A stretch of DNA of 64,000 nucleotides from Piscicola geometra (Eukaryota > Annelida > Clitellata > Hirudinida > Piscicolidae), in assembly GCA_943735955.1 (NCBI GenBank), contig OX030964.1, positions 5,018,099 to 5,082,098 on the forward strand, read 5' to 3'. Every line of letters begins with the position of its first letter. Position 1 is the stretch's first letter. The position numbers and the translations under genes are program-made. The notes below the pieces were generated by a model, which did no database searches, was not told the origin of the DNA, and was given only the letters and a program-made list of their open reading frames with translations. Positions 39,837 through 49,667 of the stretch are shown in pieces.

Positions 39837-40194
39837 ATGAATCTATTTTTGTTGTTTTGTTTTTTGTGGAAAATTAGAGTTATGTATTCGATAGAGTTTT
39901 GTAATTCAGAAATATTCCAGCCCATATGCTCTCAAAGTGAGCTTCTCTACATAGAAAAAGCCATTTACGGAAGAAAGAGTTTAGGAAAGTGTTTGTCATT
40001 AGAAGGAGCAGCAAATTCTAAATACATTAATGATCCGGAATTCATTGGTTGCTACACTGGCGTGAGACACATCATTGAACCTCAGTGTGCGGGGAAACAA
40101 CACTGTGAAATAGCCGTAGCTAGAATAGAAGCAGATTCTGGATGTTCCATATTTTTCAAAAATTATTTGGATGTTGACTATGAATGCAGAAAAG
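39837..40194 (+). CDS. V8: variable first exon
   Basis: 358 nt, donor AAAG|GTAAGA. Signal peptide MNLFLLFCFLWKIRVMYS. CSQSELLYIEKAIYGRKSLG, loop SLEGAANSKYINDPEFIGC, then YTGVRH with Gly for the usual Asp. The upstream 280 bases match the region upstream of W11 in inverted orientation. Promoter box 39770-39786 (TTGAGAGGACCCCTTCAG) with TATATAAGG. Confidence 0.8.
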
Positions 40195-40597
40195 GTAAGA
40201 AAGGTTTTAATTGATATTCAATTAAATCATTACAATAGCCTTACTGTCTTTGTAATTTGCGCTTTAGTATTTTTGAAAGATACTATAATCGGACAGATAC
40301 AAAATATATTAAAAAGTATTTATAATCAACATTAATTTATTCTTACTGATAAACGGTTTTTTAAGGGAAAAAAGTCAATTTAAACTTGAATATAGGAGCT
40401 ATGATTTGTTTGAGGCAAATTGTGGTAAAAACATAATCTGGTTCTGTAGATCGGCAAATTGATGCAAATACATGTAGATACGACAACTTTAGAATTATCT
40501 TTTTTCCAATAATTGGTGCTTTTTAATTTTTGAGAAAACCCCTTTAGAAAATTTTCTATATAAAGACATTCACTGTGAATTGAGTTGAAGATTAAAC

Positions 40598-40955
40598 ATG
40601 AATCTACTTACGTTGTTTTGTCTTTTGTGGAAAATTGAAGTTATGTATTCGATAGAGTTTTGTAATTCCGAACTATTCCAGCCCAGATGCTCTCAAAACG
40701 AGTTTCTTTGCATAGAAAAAGCCATTTATGGAAGAAAGAGTTTAGGAAGGTGTTTGTCATTAGAAGGAGCCGCAAATTCTAAATACATGGATGATCCAGA
40801 ATTTATCGGTTGTTACACTGACGTGAGACACATCATTGAACCTCAGTGTGCGGGGAAACAAAACTGTGAAATTATAGTTTCAAGAGTAGAAGGAAATTCT
40901 GGATGTTCCCCATTTTTCAAAAGTTATTTGGATGTCGACTATGAATGCAAAAAAG
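40598..40955 (+). CDS. V9: variable first exon
   Basis: 358 nt, donor AAAG|GTAAAA. Signal peptide MNLLTLFCLLWKIEVMYS. Loop SLEGAANSKYMDDPEFIGC. The C-terminal cassette CEIIVSRVEGNSGCSPFF is shared only with W11. Promoter box 40529-40545. Confidence 0.8.
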
Positions 40956-41404
40956 GTAAAAAAACGATTTTACTTGATATTCAATCGAATTATTAAAATA
41001 GCCTTATTGCCTTTGTCATTTGCACTTTTAGTGTTTTTTTAATATTTACAAATCTTATTTAGGATTTAAAGAAATAAATGCTTTGAAAGATATTAATATC
41101 GGACAGATATAAATTTCTTTTCCAATATTTTCGAATCAACATTTATTCTTACTGATAAACGATTAGTTTTTTTGAAGGAATAAGAGTCATTTTGAATTTG
41201 TACATAAGAGATGTGATACGTCTGATCCAAATAGTGGTTAAAACATAATCTGTTTCTGTAGATTGGCAAATTGATGCAAATACATGTAGATACAAAAAGT
41301 TTTAAAATAAAGGTAAAATATTTTTTTTGGTTCACATTCTTGAGAAGACCCCTTAAAATCTTTTATATAAAGACATTCACTGTGAATTGAACTGAAGATT
41401 TAAC

Positions 41405-41762
41405 ATGAATCTACTTTTGTTGTTTGGTTTTTTGTGGAACATTAGAGTTATTCTTTCGATCGAGTTTTGTAATTCAGAAATATTCCAGCCCAGATGCTCT
41501 CAAAATGAGCTTCTCTATATAGAAAAAGCAATTTACGGAAGACAAAATTTAGGAAGGTGTTTGTTACTTGAAGGAAAAGCAGCCTCTAAATACATGGATG
41601 ATCCAGAATTCATTGGTTGCTACACTGACGTGAGTCACATCATTGGACACCAGTGTGCGGGGAAACAACATTGCGAAATCACTGTAGCTAGAATAGAAGC
41701 AGATTCTGGGTGTTCTAGCGTCTCTAAAAACTACTTAGACGTTGACTATGTCTGCATCAAAG
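41405..41762 (+). CDS. V10: variable first exon
   Basis: 358 nt, donor AAAG|GTAAAT. Signal peptide MNLLLLFGFLWNIRVILS. AIYGRQNLGRC, loop LLEGKAASKYMDDPEFIGC, DVSHIIGHQC, SSVSKNYLDVDYVC (Ser for Phe before Lys, as in W8). Promoter box 41339-41355. Confidence 0.8.
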
Positions 41763-42263
41763 GTAAATATTGGATCTTATATTTATTTTTCAATGTATAA
41801 ATATCAAATTAAGAAAAATGATAATCGTTTAAAGTTAATGCACACAAAATAACAGAGTAATATAAGTAGCCAAGCAAAACAACTCTTCTAAAAATATAGG
41901 CCTATCATAAAAATATTTTTTTTAAAGAATACGCAATCTTTAATAACGGAACTCATTTGGAAAGTGCCTCTTGTAACATGGTGTTTAAACGTTAAAAAAC
42001 TTTTTTTTAGTTTAAACTTTTTTTCTCTTTATATAGTTGCTTTATTATTTGTCAGTAAATGCACAAATTACCACGATTTACCCTTAATAAATGAACATAA
42101 TAATTTAGGTTAATGAATTTATTTTTCAAATCTTCAAGCCAAATTAAAATTTAGGAATAAAATCCGATTCTTACTTTTTGTTTTCTCTTTTGACAAGACC
42201 CCTCCAAGCTATGCCATCGGATAAGCATAAAGACTGATGTACTTGAGCACGAGAGAAGCCATC

Positions 42264-42627
42264 ATGTATAGCTCTTTGTTTTGGGTTGCAGTTTTTTTAT
42301 AGAACTCAAATGGAAGTTTTGCAGAAGAACTTTGCATCACTGAAATATTTCAGCCAAGTTGTTTGACAAATGAAATCTTGTATATTAAGAACGCAATTTA
42401 CGGAAGGAAAGAACTAGGAAGATGTTTGTCAGCTGAAGGCCCACCTGACGAAGACTTTTTGAAAAAGCCAGATTATATCGGTTGTTTCTCTGACGTGAGA
42501 CACATCATTGAGCCTCAGTGTGCTGGAAGACAAAACTGTAAAATACATGTAGTTGGAATAGAAGCAGATTCTGGATGTTCTAGCGTCTTTAAAAACTACT
42601 TAGATGTTGACTATGTCTGCTTTAAAG
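42264..42627 (+). pseudogene. V11: variable first exon with nonsense codon
   Basis: Same layout and length as V7 (364 nt; upstream ATG at 42237) and an intact donor AAAG|GTAGGA. TGG of the signal peptide has become TAG at about 42300, and the first conserved EFC reads ELC. Downstream the frame is open: loop SAEGPPDEDFLKKPDYIGC, CKIHVVGIEADSGC. Promoter box 42190-42206 is intact. Confidence 0.85.
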
Positions 42628-42969
42628 GTAGGAATTGAGTCTTTTATTTTCTCAAATCTTGAAAAAATCAAATATGGATCGATAAAACATTATTGAAGTT
42701 ATTGCACTCACAATAACAAAGTAATCGAGGTAGCAATGCAGGTCAGCCGTTTGCTCGAGTTTTATACGCTTTTTCTTCAATTTGTTTTTTTTTAATATCC
42801 GATGATTAAAAATGAACATAATATACTAGGAGGTTTATTATTAATTTCGAAAAATTCTCGGAGCCAAAATATTTTATAGGCTCTTCTTGTCTCTTTTGAC
42901 AAGACCCCTCCAAACTATGCCATCGGATAAGCATAAAGACTGATGTACTTGAGCACGAGAGAAGCCATC

Positions 42970-43333
42970 ATGTATAGCTCTTTGTTTTGGATTGCAGTTT
43001 TTTTATGGAACTCAAATGGAAGTTTTGCAGAAGAATTTTGCATCACTGAGATATTCAAGCCAAGTTGTTTGAAGAATGAGATTTTGTATATTAAGATCGC
43101 AACTTACGGAAGGAAAGAACTTGGAAGGTGTATATCAGCTGAGGGAGAAGCAACTTCTAAATACATGGATGATCCAGGTTACATCGGTTGTTTCTCTGAC
43201 GTGAGACACATCATTGAACCTCAGTGTGCTGGAAGACAACACTGCAAAACACATGTAGTTGGAATAGAAGCAGATTCTGGATGTTCCAGCGTTTTTAAAA
43301 ACTACCTCGATGTTGACTATCTCTGCTTTAAAG
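42970..43333 (+). CDS. V12: variable first exon
   Basis: 364 nt (upstream ATG at 42943), donor AAAG|GTAGCT. Signal peptide MYSSLFWIAVFLW. EEFCITEIFKPSC, loop SAEGEATSKYMDDPGYIGC, FSDVRHIIEPQC, CKTHVVGIEADSGC. The leader is of V7 type while the loop is of V6 type. Promoter box 42895-42911. Confidence 0.8.
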
Positions 43334-43616
43334 GTAGCTATTGAGTCTTATATTTTTTCGTATAGTAGAAAAAGCAAGTATGAGCCAATGAAACCAGTTT
43401 AATTGTTATCACACACTCAATAACAAAGTAATTAGGCTAGGAATAATCGAGAGAAGCGAAGCATGTCAGCTCTTTGTTCGAGTAGAATAAAAATTTACAT
43501 TAGATCGGAATATCAATGAGCTCATGAAAATATAATTGAACTTAAGGATTGTTGTTTTTGACAAGATCCCTTAGCACTGTGATTTAAAAGCTGATTCGAG
43601 CTCAAGCTTTGAGAAA

Positions 43617-44063
43617 ATGATTATGTGTGGAGCTTTTTTTCTGGATTTTAGTATTTTTAATGAAGGTTGAAGTTAGCTATACAGAGGAATTCTGTAACTC
43701 TGAGATATTCCAGCCAAGATGTCTAAAGAATGAAGTTTTATTTATTAGAAGCGCCATCTACGGAATTTTGCTTTTCTGAGATATTTGAGCCAAAATGTCA
43801 AATGAATGAGATTTTGTTGATAAGAAGTGCTAGTTATGGAAGAAAAGAACTTGGAAGGGGTTTGTCACTTGAAGGAAAAGCAGCCTCTAAATACATCGAG
43901 GATCCCGAATTCATTGGTTGCTACACTGACGTGAGACACATCATTGAACCTCAGTGGGCTGGAAGAAGTCATTGTGAAATGACTGTAGCTAGAATAGAAG
44001 CAGATTCAAACTGTTCTACATTTATCAAAAATTATTTGGATCTCGATTATGGATGCAAAGAGG
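43617..44063 (+). pseudogene. V13: chimeric broken variable exon
   Basis: Starts as an MIMCGAFF-type exon with a normal promoter box (43557-43572). One extra T after GCTTTTTTT shifts the frame. At about 43763, just after the Ile-Tyr-Gly codons, it jumps to the EFCFSEIFEPKC start of a second SUEL copy, so the 5' portion is present twice. The second copy has lost two conserved Cys (GRGLSLEG, EPQWAGRS). Donor GAGG|GTAAGA is retained. Confidence 0.85.
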
Positions 44064-44517
44064 GTAAGAAATATTTTGTTTGATCTTCACTCGGATTATC
44101 ACAATAACCTTAGTGATTTTGTAACTAAAGTTTTTTTCCCAAAAACTCTAAATGTCTATTGAGGCTACTAAGATCGGGTAGATTCAAAAGTTTTTTCTAA
44201 TATATTTTTATCAGAATTAATTTATTCTTACTGATAAACGGTAAAATTCTGTTTAAAAGATAATAGCCATTTTCTAATTGTATATAAGAGCTGTGATTCG
44301 TTTGATCCAAATTGTGGTGAAAACCATAGTCAGTTACAGAAAATGGATGTTGATATAATACCTCTTATAATTTTGATTTGATGCAATTATATTTAGATAC
44401 GATACCTTTAGAAATATCTTTTTTATATATAAATTGTTGATTTTAGATTTTTGAAAAGACCCCTTTTGAAAATCTTCTATATAAGGACATTGACTATGAG
44501 TTTTCCGAAAATTAAAA

Positions 44518-44875
44518 ATGAATATACCTTTGTTGTTTTGTTTTTTGTGGAACATTAGAGTTATGTATTCGATAGAGTTTTGTAATTCAGAAAAATTCCA
44601 GCCCAGATGTTCTCAAAATGAGCTTCTCTACATAGAAAAAGCAATTTACGGAAGGAAAGAACTTGGAAGGTGTTTGTCGCTTGAAAAAGTAGCAACTTCC
44701 AAATACATGGATGATCCAGAGTTTATCGGTTGTTATTCTGACGTGAGACACATCATTGAACCTCAGTGTGCTGGAAGACAAAACTGCAAAATACATGTAG
44801 TTGGAATAGAAGCAGATTCTGGGTGTTTTAGCGTCTTTAAAAACTATCTAGACGTTGACTATGTCTGCTTTAAAG
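44518..44875 (+). CDS. V14: variable first exon
   Basis: 358 nt, donor AAAG|GTAGGT. Signal peptide MNIPLLFCFLWNIRVMYS. SEKFQPRC, loop SLEKVATSKYMDDPEFIGC, CKIHVVGIEADSGCFSVFKN. Promoter box 44450-44467 (TTTTGAAAAGACCCCTTTTG) and TATATAAGG. Confidence 0.8.
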
Positions 44876-45410
44876 GTAGGTATTTTACTCTTATATTTCT
44901 TCGCTTTCTAGAAAAGAAAGTACGAATCAAGGAAAATAGTAATAAATTTATTGCACACAAAAGTCTAAATTAATCAGATTAAGCGTATTCAATAGAACGA
45001 AGCAGATCAGCTTGTTGCTAGTACGATAATTTCGATTAAAGATGGATTCCCGTTGGAAAAAAAATCTAGAAAAAATACACAATTCTCAAGAGTAAAATTA
45101 CTTTTTTTTAAACGCGTTTTATACATGGTGTTTTAAAAATGCACAAAAAATTTTTTTCTTACTTTATAAGTCGATTTTTATTTTTCTATATAAAATTGCA
45201 TGTTTATTTGGTCTCAAAATCACAAAGTACCGCGATTTACCCCTTAAAATGAGCATAATATTTCAGATTAATGCATTGAAATACTAATTATTATTTTTCA
45301 ATCGTCCTTAAACCAAATAAAATGTTTTTTTCTATTTTGACAAGACCCCTCCAAGCAATGCCATCAGATAAGCATAAAGACTGATGTACTTGAGCACGAG
45401 AGAAGCCATC

Positions 45411-45774
45411 ATGTATAGCTCTTTGTTTTGGGTTGCAGTTTTTTTATGGAATTCAAATGGAAGTTTTGCAGAAGAATTTTGTAACTCTGAGATATTCAAG
45501 CCAAGTTGTTTGAAGAATGAGATTTTGTATATTAAGAACGCAATTTACGGAAGAAAGGAACTCGGAAGATGTTTGTCAGCTGAAGGCACACTTGATGAAT
45601 ACTTGTTGAAAAGACCAGGTTACATCGGATGTTACTCTGACGTTAGACACATCATTGAGCCTCAATGTGCTGGAAGGCAACACTGTGAAATCATAGTTTC
45701 AAGAATAGAAGCCGATTCATCATGTTCTAGCGCCTTTAAAAACTACCTCGATGTTGACTATTTCTGCTTTAAAG
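45411..45774 (+). CDS. V15: variable first exon
   Basis: 364 nt (upstream ATG at 45384), donor AAAG|GTAGCT. Signal peptide MYSSLFWVAVFLW. Loop SAEGTLDEYLLKRPGYIGC, CEIIVSRIEADSSCSSAFKN. Promoter box 45336-45352. Confidence 0.8.
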
Positions 45775-46062
45775 GTAGCTATTGAGTCTTATATTTTTTT
45801 GTATAGTAGAAAAACCAGTATGAATCAATGGAACCAGTTTAATTGTTATCACACACTCAATTAAAAAGTAATTAGGCTAGGAATAATCGAGAGAAGCGAA
45901 GCATGTCAGCTCTTTGTTCTAGTAGAATAACAATTAACATTAGATCGAAATATCAATGAGCTGATCAAAGTATAACTGAAATTGAGGATTGTTGTTTTTG
46001 ACAAGATCCCTTAGCACTGTGAGTTAAAAGCTGATTCGAGCTCAAGCTTTGAGAAAATGATT

Positions 46063-46426
46063 ATGTGGGGAGCTTTTTGTTGGATTTTAGTATTTTTAAT
46101 GAAGGTTGAAGTTAGTTATACAGAGGAATTCTGTAACTCTGAGATATTTCAGAAAAGTTGTCTAAAGAATGATGTTTTATTTATTGGAAGCGCTATCTAC
46201 GGAAGAAAAGAACTTGGAAGGTGTATTTTAGCTGAAGGAAATCATAGTGAAGAAGTTATGAAGCTACCAGGTTATATCGGTTGTTACTCTGATGTGAGAC
46301 ACATCATTGAACCTCAGTGTGCTGGAAGACAACACTGTGAAATTGCTGTAGCTAGAATAGAAGTTGAAACCGACTGCAACAAGCTCTTCAGGTTCTACTT
46401 GGACGCTGAGTACCAATGCATCAAAG
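46063..46426 (+). CDS. V16: variable first exon
   Basis: 364 nt from the second Met (46057 is an alternative), donor AAAG|GTTTTC. Signal peptide MWGAFCWILVFLMKVEVSYT. Loop LAEGNHSEEVMKLPGYIGC. C-terminal cassette CEIAVARIEVETDC, then RFYLDAEYQC, shared with W14 and W16. The intron sequence after the donor also matches W14. Promoter box 45997-46012. Confidence 0.8.
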
Positions 46427-46598
46427 GTTTTCCCTCTTTCTTAGCTTACAAGATCAATTTAAAAATAATATTGCAAGCTTAATTTGCGTATTTTGTAAAA
46501 GCTTCATGAATAGAAAAGCGTAAAATGTAAAACTGTTGTAACATCTTTCACCCTGAAATCCTTTTTGGAAATCTAATTATTTCACGATCATTTCTGTT

Positions 46599-46614
46599 TT
46601 GAAAAGACCCCTTT
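46599..46614 (+). promoter_or_regulatory. V17 promoter box
   Basis: TTTTGAAAAGACCCCTTTAC followed by GAGTTTAAAAGAC as a TATA-like element. Representative of the MRCSLLW-type first exons (V17, W2, W4, W13). Confidence 0.7.
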
Positions 46615-46672
46615 ACACTTGGCTGTTTCATGAGTTTAAAAGACTTTTCTAATGGACTTGACTGAAAACATC

Positions 46673-47036
46673 ATGCGTTGTTCTTTGCTTTGGATTTCAT
46701 TCTTTTTTTTGAAATTAGAAAAAGGTTTCGCAGAAGAGTTTTGTAACTCAGAAATATTCAAACCACGTTGTCTGAAGAATGAAATTTTGTATATCAGAAG
46801 CGCTATCTACGGAAGGAAAGAACTTGGAAGGTGTTTGTCGCTTGAAGGCGCAGCCAATTTTAAATACATGGATGATCCAGGTTACATCGGTTGTTACTCT
46901 AACGTGAGACACATCATTGAACCTCAGTGTGCTGGAAAACAACACTGTGAAGTAATTGTGTCAAGAATAGAAGCAGATTCTGGATGTTCTAGCATTTTCA
47001 AAGTTTACCTAGACGTTGAATACTTCTGTATAAAAG
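46673..47036 (+). CDS. V17: variable first exon, GC donor
   Basis: 364 nt from MRCSLLWISFFFLK; an upstream Met at 46652 is possible. Loop SLEGAANFKYMDDPGYIGC, YSNVRH (Asn for Asp), CEVIVSRIEADSGC, YLDVEYFC. The exon end reads AAAAG|GCAAGA, so this copy would need a GC-AG intron, unlike the other plus-strand V exons. Confidence 0.78.
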
Positions 47037-47138
47037 GCAAGAAGTTTAACTTTGAAAAAAAATTGATATATTGAAAAAATAATTTTATAGGTGGTTCAGG
47101 CATTCATTTATCAATTTTTTATCATCTATCTATTTATA

Positions 47139-47155
47139 TTTGACATGGTCCCTTG
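47139..47155 (+). promoter_or_regulatory. V18 promoter box
   Basis: ATTTGACATGGTCCCTTGAC. The GGTCCCTT form is closer to the T-gene boxes than to the other V boxes. Confidence 0.7.
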
Positions 47156-47220
47156 ACTTTGTTTCATATAGTTCAAGTTCAAGACAGTATGAGATCAGTT
47201 TTTGAAAATTCAGTGAAAAC

Positions 47221-47584
47221 ATGTTGAGACATATATTTATTCTTGAAATTTTGTTCTTTTGTGTTCGTTTTTCAATTGAAGATGAGTTTTTTAATCATGA
47301 GTTGTTCCAGCCTAAATGTTCCATCAACGAAGTGTTGATGATTAGAAGTGGATATTTTGGACGCAGAGAAATGGGAAGATGTCTGATGGAGGAAGAAACT
47401 TCTGAAGATGACCTAAGAAAATTGAAAGGTCATATTGGTTGCTTCTCTGACGTGAAACACATCATTGAGTTTCAGTGTGCTGGAAGACGACAGTGTGAAT
47501 TAAGAGTAACCGAAATAAAAGTTAAAACAGATTGCTTCAAATCTTTAAAAGCTTATTTGGAAGTTGAATACGACTGTACTCAAG
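47221..47584 (+). CDS. V18: cluster-proximal variable first exon
   Basis: 364 nt, donor CAAG|GTTTTG, about 310 bases before C1. V18 plus C1-C5 sums to 1317 nt (438 aa), a complete frame. Of a distinct subtype: MLRHIFILEILFF leader, YFGRREMGRC, loop MEEETSEDDLRKLKGHIGC, CELRVTEIKVKTDC, YLEVEYDC. The first conserved Cys is Phe (DEFFNHE). Its counterpart W1 keeps it. Being closest to the constant exons and divergent, it recalls C-type exons of protocadherin clusters. Confidence 0.85.
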
Positions 47585-47892
47585 GTTTTGAAATTTATTT
47601 TAATTTAATAATTTATTAGTATTGTTTTGTAGGCTCTTACGGTTTCAAGATTGCCATCCAGGGACTTTTATGAATATTCAACTATTTTGAAACAATAAAA
47701 TTAATTTTTATCAACAACATTATTTTTCAAACGCGGAGAATTAAAAACTAAACTGTTAAAAAAAATATATTGGAAAATATTATATACAAACTGACTAAAC
47801 ATCTTTATAGAATTATTAAAAAATTATGTTTCACAAACTTTATTCTAAATTAACTTTAAAAGTAAGTTGAAAAAAACGTGCTTACCTGACAG

Positions 47893-49153
47893 TGGTTCCT
47901 GACGGTGGTCAGTGTGGGGTCTCGGTGGCGACGGAGAAGCAGCACGTTTCCAGCATCCGCACCAAGTCGGATATCTGCGGCAAGAAGGAGCGCCCTTGGA
48001 CTGTGGAATCGATGGTCGGCCAACGCATCAACATCAGCCTCATCCAGCTCATCTCGTCGAACAAGACACACGACAGGTCAGGCTACTTGTACTTCAGCTC
48101 CAGCATGATTGGCCATGAACCCGATTGTCTTGCTTACGCTCAAGTGGTTGATAAAAACAAGGGCGTGGTGGCAGCCATTTGTTACGAAGATGGTGCTTCC
48201 AGCCTCAAGACTCGATACTATCTTTCCAACTCAAACAATGTTGAGATCATATACAATGAGAACAGACCAGCAGACGGATTGCAGTTCCTATTTGCTTTTG
48301 AAGGTATTTGAAATTTATATTTTTTAACTTGAATTTATAGTTTCAACTGACTTACAACTTCACAACCAACATTCTGAAGCTACCGGCTGCTCAGACCTGA
48401 TAGCTCCAGCAGACGCTTGGCTGAAAAGGGAAGACAACAAAGCCATTGTCGGTTGCTCCGCCACTAGAATTCGTTGGCACCTCGAGTGTCATGGCAACAG
48501 ATGGGTTGGCGTCATCGGAAACTGTAGCTACGGTAATAACTCTTTTAAATCATATTTTTACTATATTATATTTTTTTTCTTTAATCCCTCTTCGTAGCTC
48601 ATAGAGAAGAAATCATGTTTTCTGAAGTAAAAGTGCAGCCCAGAAGCAAAGTGAACAATCCCGATCAAAGTGGGTTTCCAAAAACTTTCATGTAAACTTA
48701 AAAATTATTTTTATAACCAATTATTTTTTCCCCAGTGGTGACTGTGTTTGGCATTGTGGTTGTAGGTTTGGTTCTCTGTCTTCTGATTGCTTGCATGGGC
48801 ATCGTCCTTCTCAAGAGGTTGTTTTTATTCCCCATGAAAAATTTAAATCTTCCAATCTTTTATTTACAAACATCCTAAATCATCACACCACTAAATTACG
48901 TCTATTTTAATATGACAGGTACTACGCCCTGAGCAAGATGCGTTCTTTGAAGCACCTTCCGACCAACTACAACAACATCCCCCCTGTCTACAACAACACC
49001 AACAAAAAGCCCACCTACTACGACGTCAGCAAGAGTTGCCAGAGCGACGAGGGTGCATACTACCCTCCCGAAGGAGCCCCCCTGCAGCAGGACAACGCCC
49101 ACTACTTCGAGTTGGACCAGGCTCTCGTCAACAAACAAGCTCCCAACAATTAA
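47893..49153 (+). CDS. Constant exons C1-C5 of the plus cluster: CUB-like, 4-Cys, TM, tail
   Basis: C1 47893-48303 (CUB-like, QCGVSVATEKQHV, GQRINISLIQL, ICYEDG), C2 48380-48532 (4-Cys domain: GCSDLIAP, AWLKRE, GCSATRIRWHLEC, GVIGNC), C3 48598-48669 (juxtamembrane), C4 48736-48817 (TM: VTVFGIVVVGLVLCLLIACMG), C5 48919-49153 (tail). C1 starts in phase 1 (G|TG), matching every V exon end. C4 is 82 nt, as in T0-T6. The tail is Tyr-rich (YYDVSKS, YYPPEG, YFELD), suggesting phosphotyrosine or adaptor contacts, and differs from the Asn-rich T tails. C1 has no start codon or promoter box of its own, so it must be reached by splicing from an upstream V exon. Confidence 0.88.
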
Positions 49154-49247
49154 ATATAAATTAGACTGGCATTTTTGCTTTCTTGACACTTCTTTCCATC
49201 TATAAATAGACGCTTTTGACGTTTGCTGCATAGTTATCGATGTGTTA

Positions 49248-49253
49248 AATAAA
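49248..49253 (+). terminator. Polyadenylation signal of the plus cluster
   Basis: AATAAA about 95 bases after the C5 stop. Confidence 0.6.
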
Positions 49254-49639
49254 GAAAAGTTGTGGAAACGTTTTATATAAAGTTTAAAATTATTGGAAAA
49301 ATGTGTTTCAGTTTACTTTAACAAATTAATACATTTTTTTGTAGTTTAACAAGTTTTCTATTGTTTTATTCACTAGATGTGTTCAAACTGACACAAACGA
49401 ATGACAGACAATTATCTATTTTTGCTAATTTTCTCGAATTAGAAACTTTAATTGTTGTTTTTTCATTTTAGAGCGTCAGAATAATTTCTGCTTCAAAGAC
49501 TGTTTCCATTAATTGGTCAGTTGAACATCAAAGTGTAAAAATCTATTGGCATGACTGCATTCAAACAAAAAAGCTATTATAAATGTTAAGAAAGTGAAAA
49601 GACACGATGTACGAAACGAACAATTATTCCAAATAATAT
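49254..49639. other. Centre of the inverted duplication
   Basis: AT-rich gap between the convergent constant regions; the two 3' ends are about 515 bp apart. No gene seen. Confidence 0.6.
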
Positions 49640-49645
49640 TTTATT
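49640..49645 (-). terminator. Polyadenylation signal of the minus cluster
   Basis: AATAAA on the minus strand, about 23 bases after the minus-cluster stop codon. Confidence 0.55.
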
Positions 49646-49667
49646 ATCAAATCGTTATTTCAGTTGC

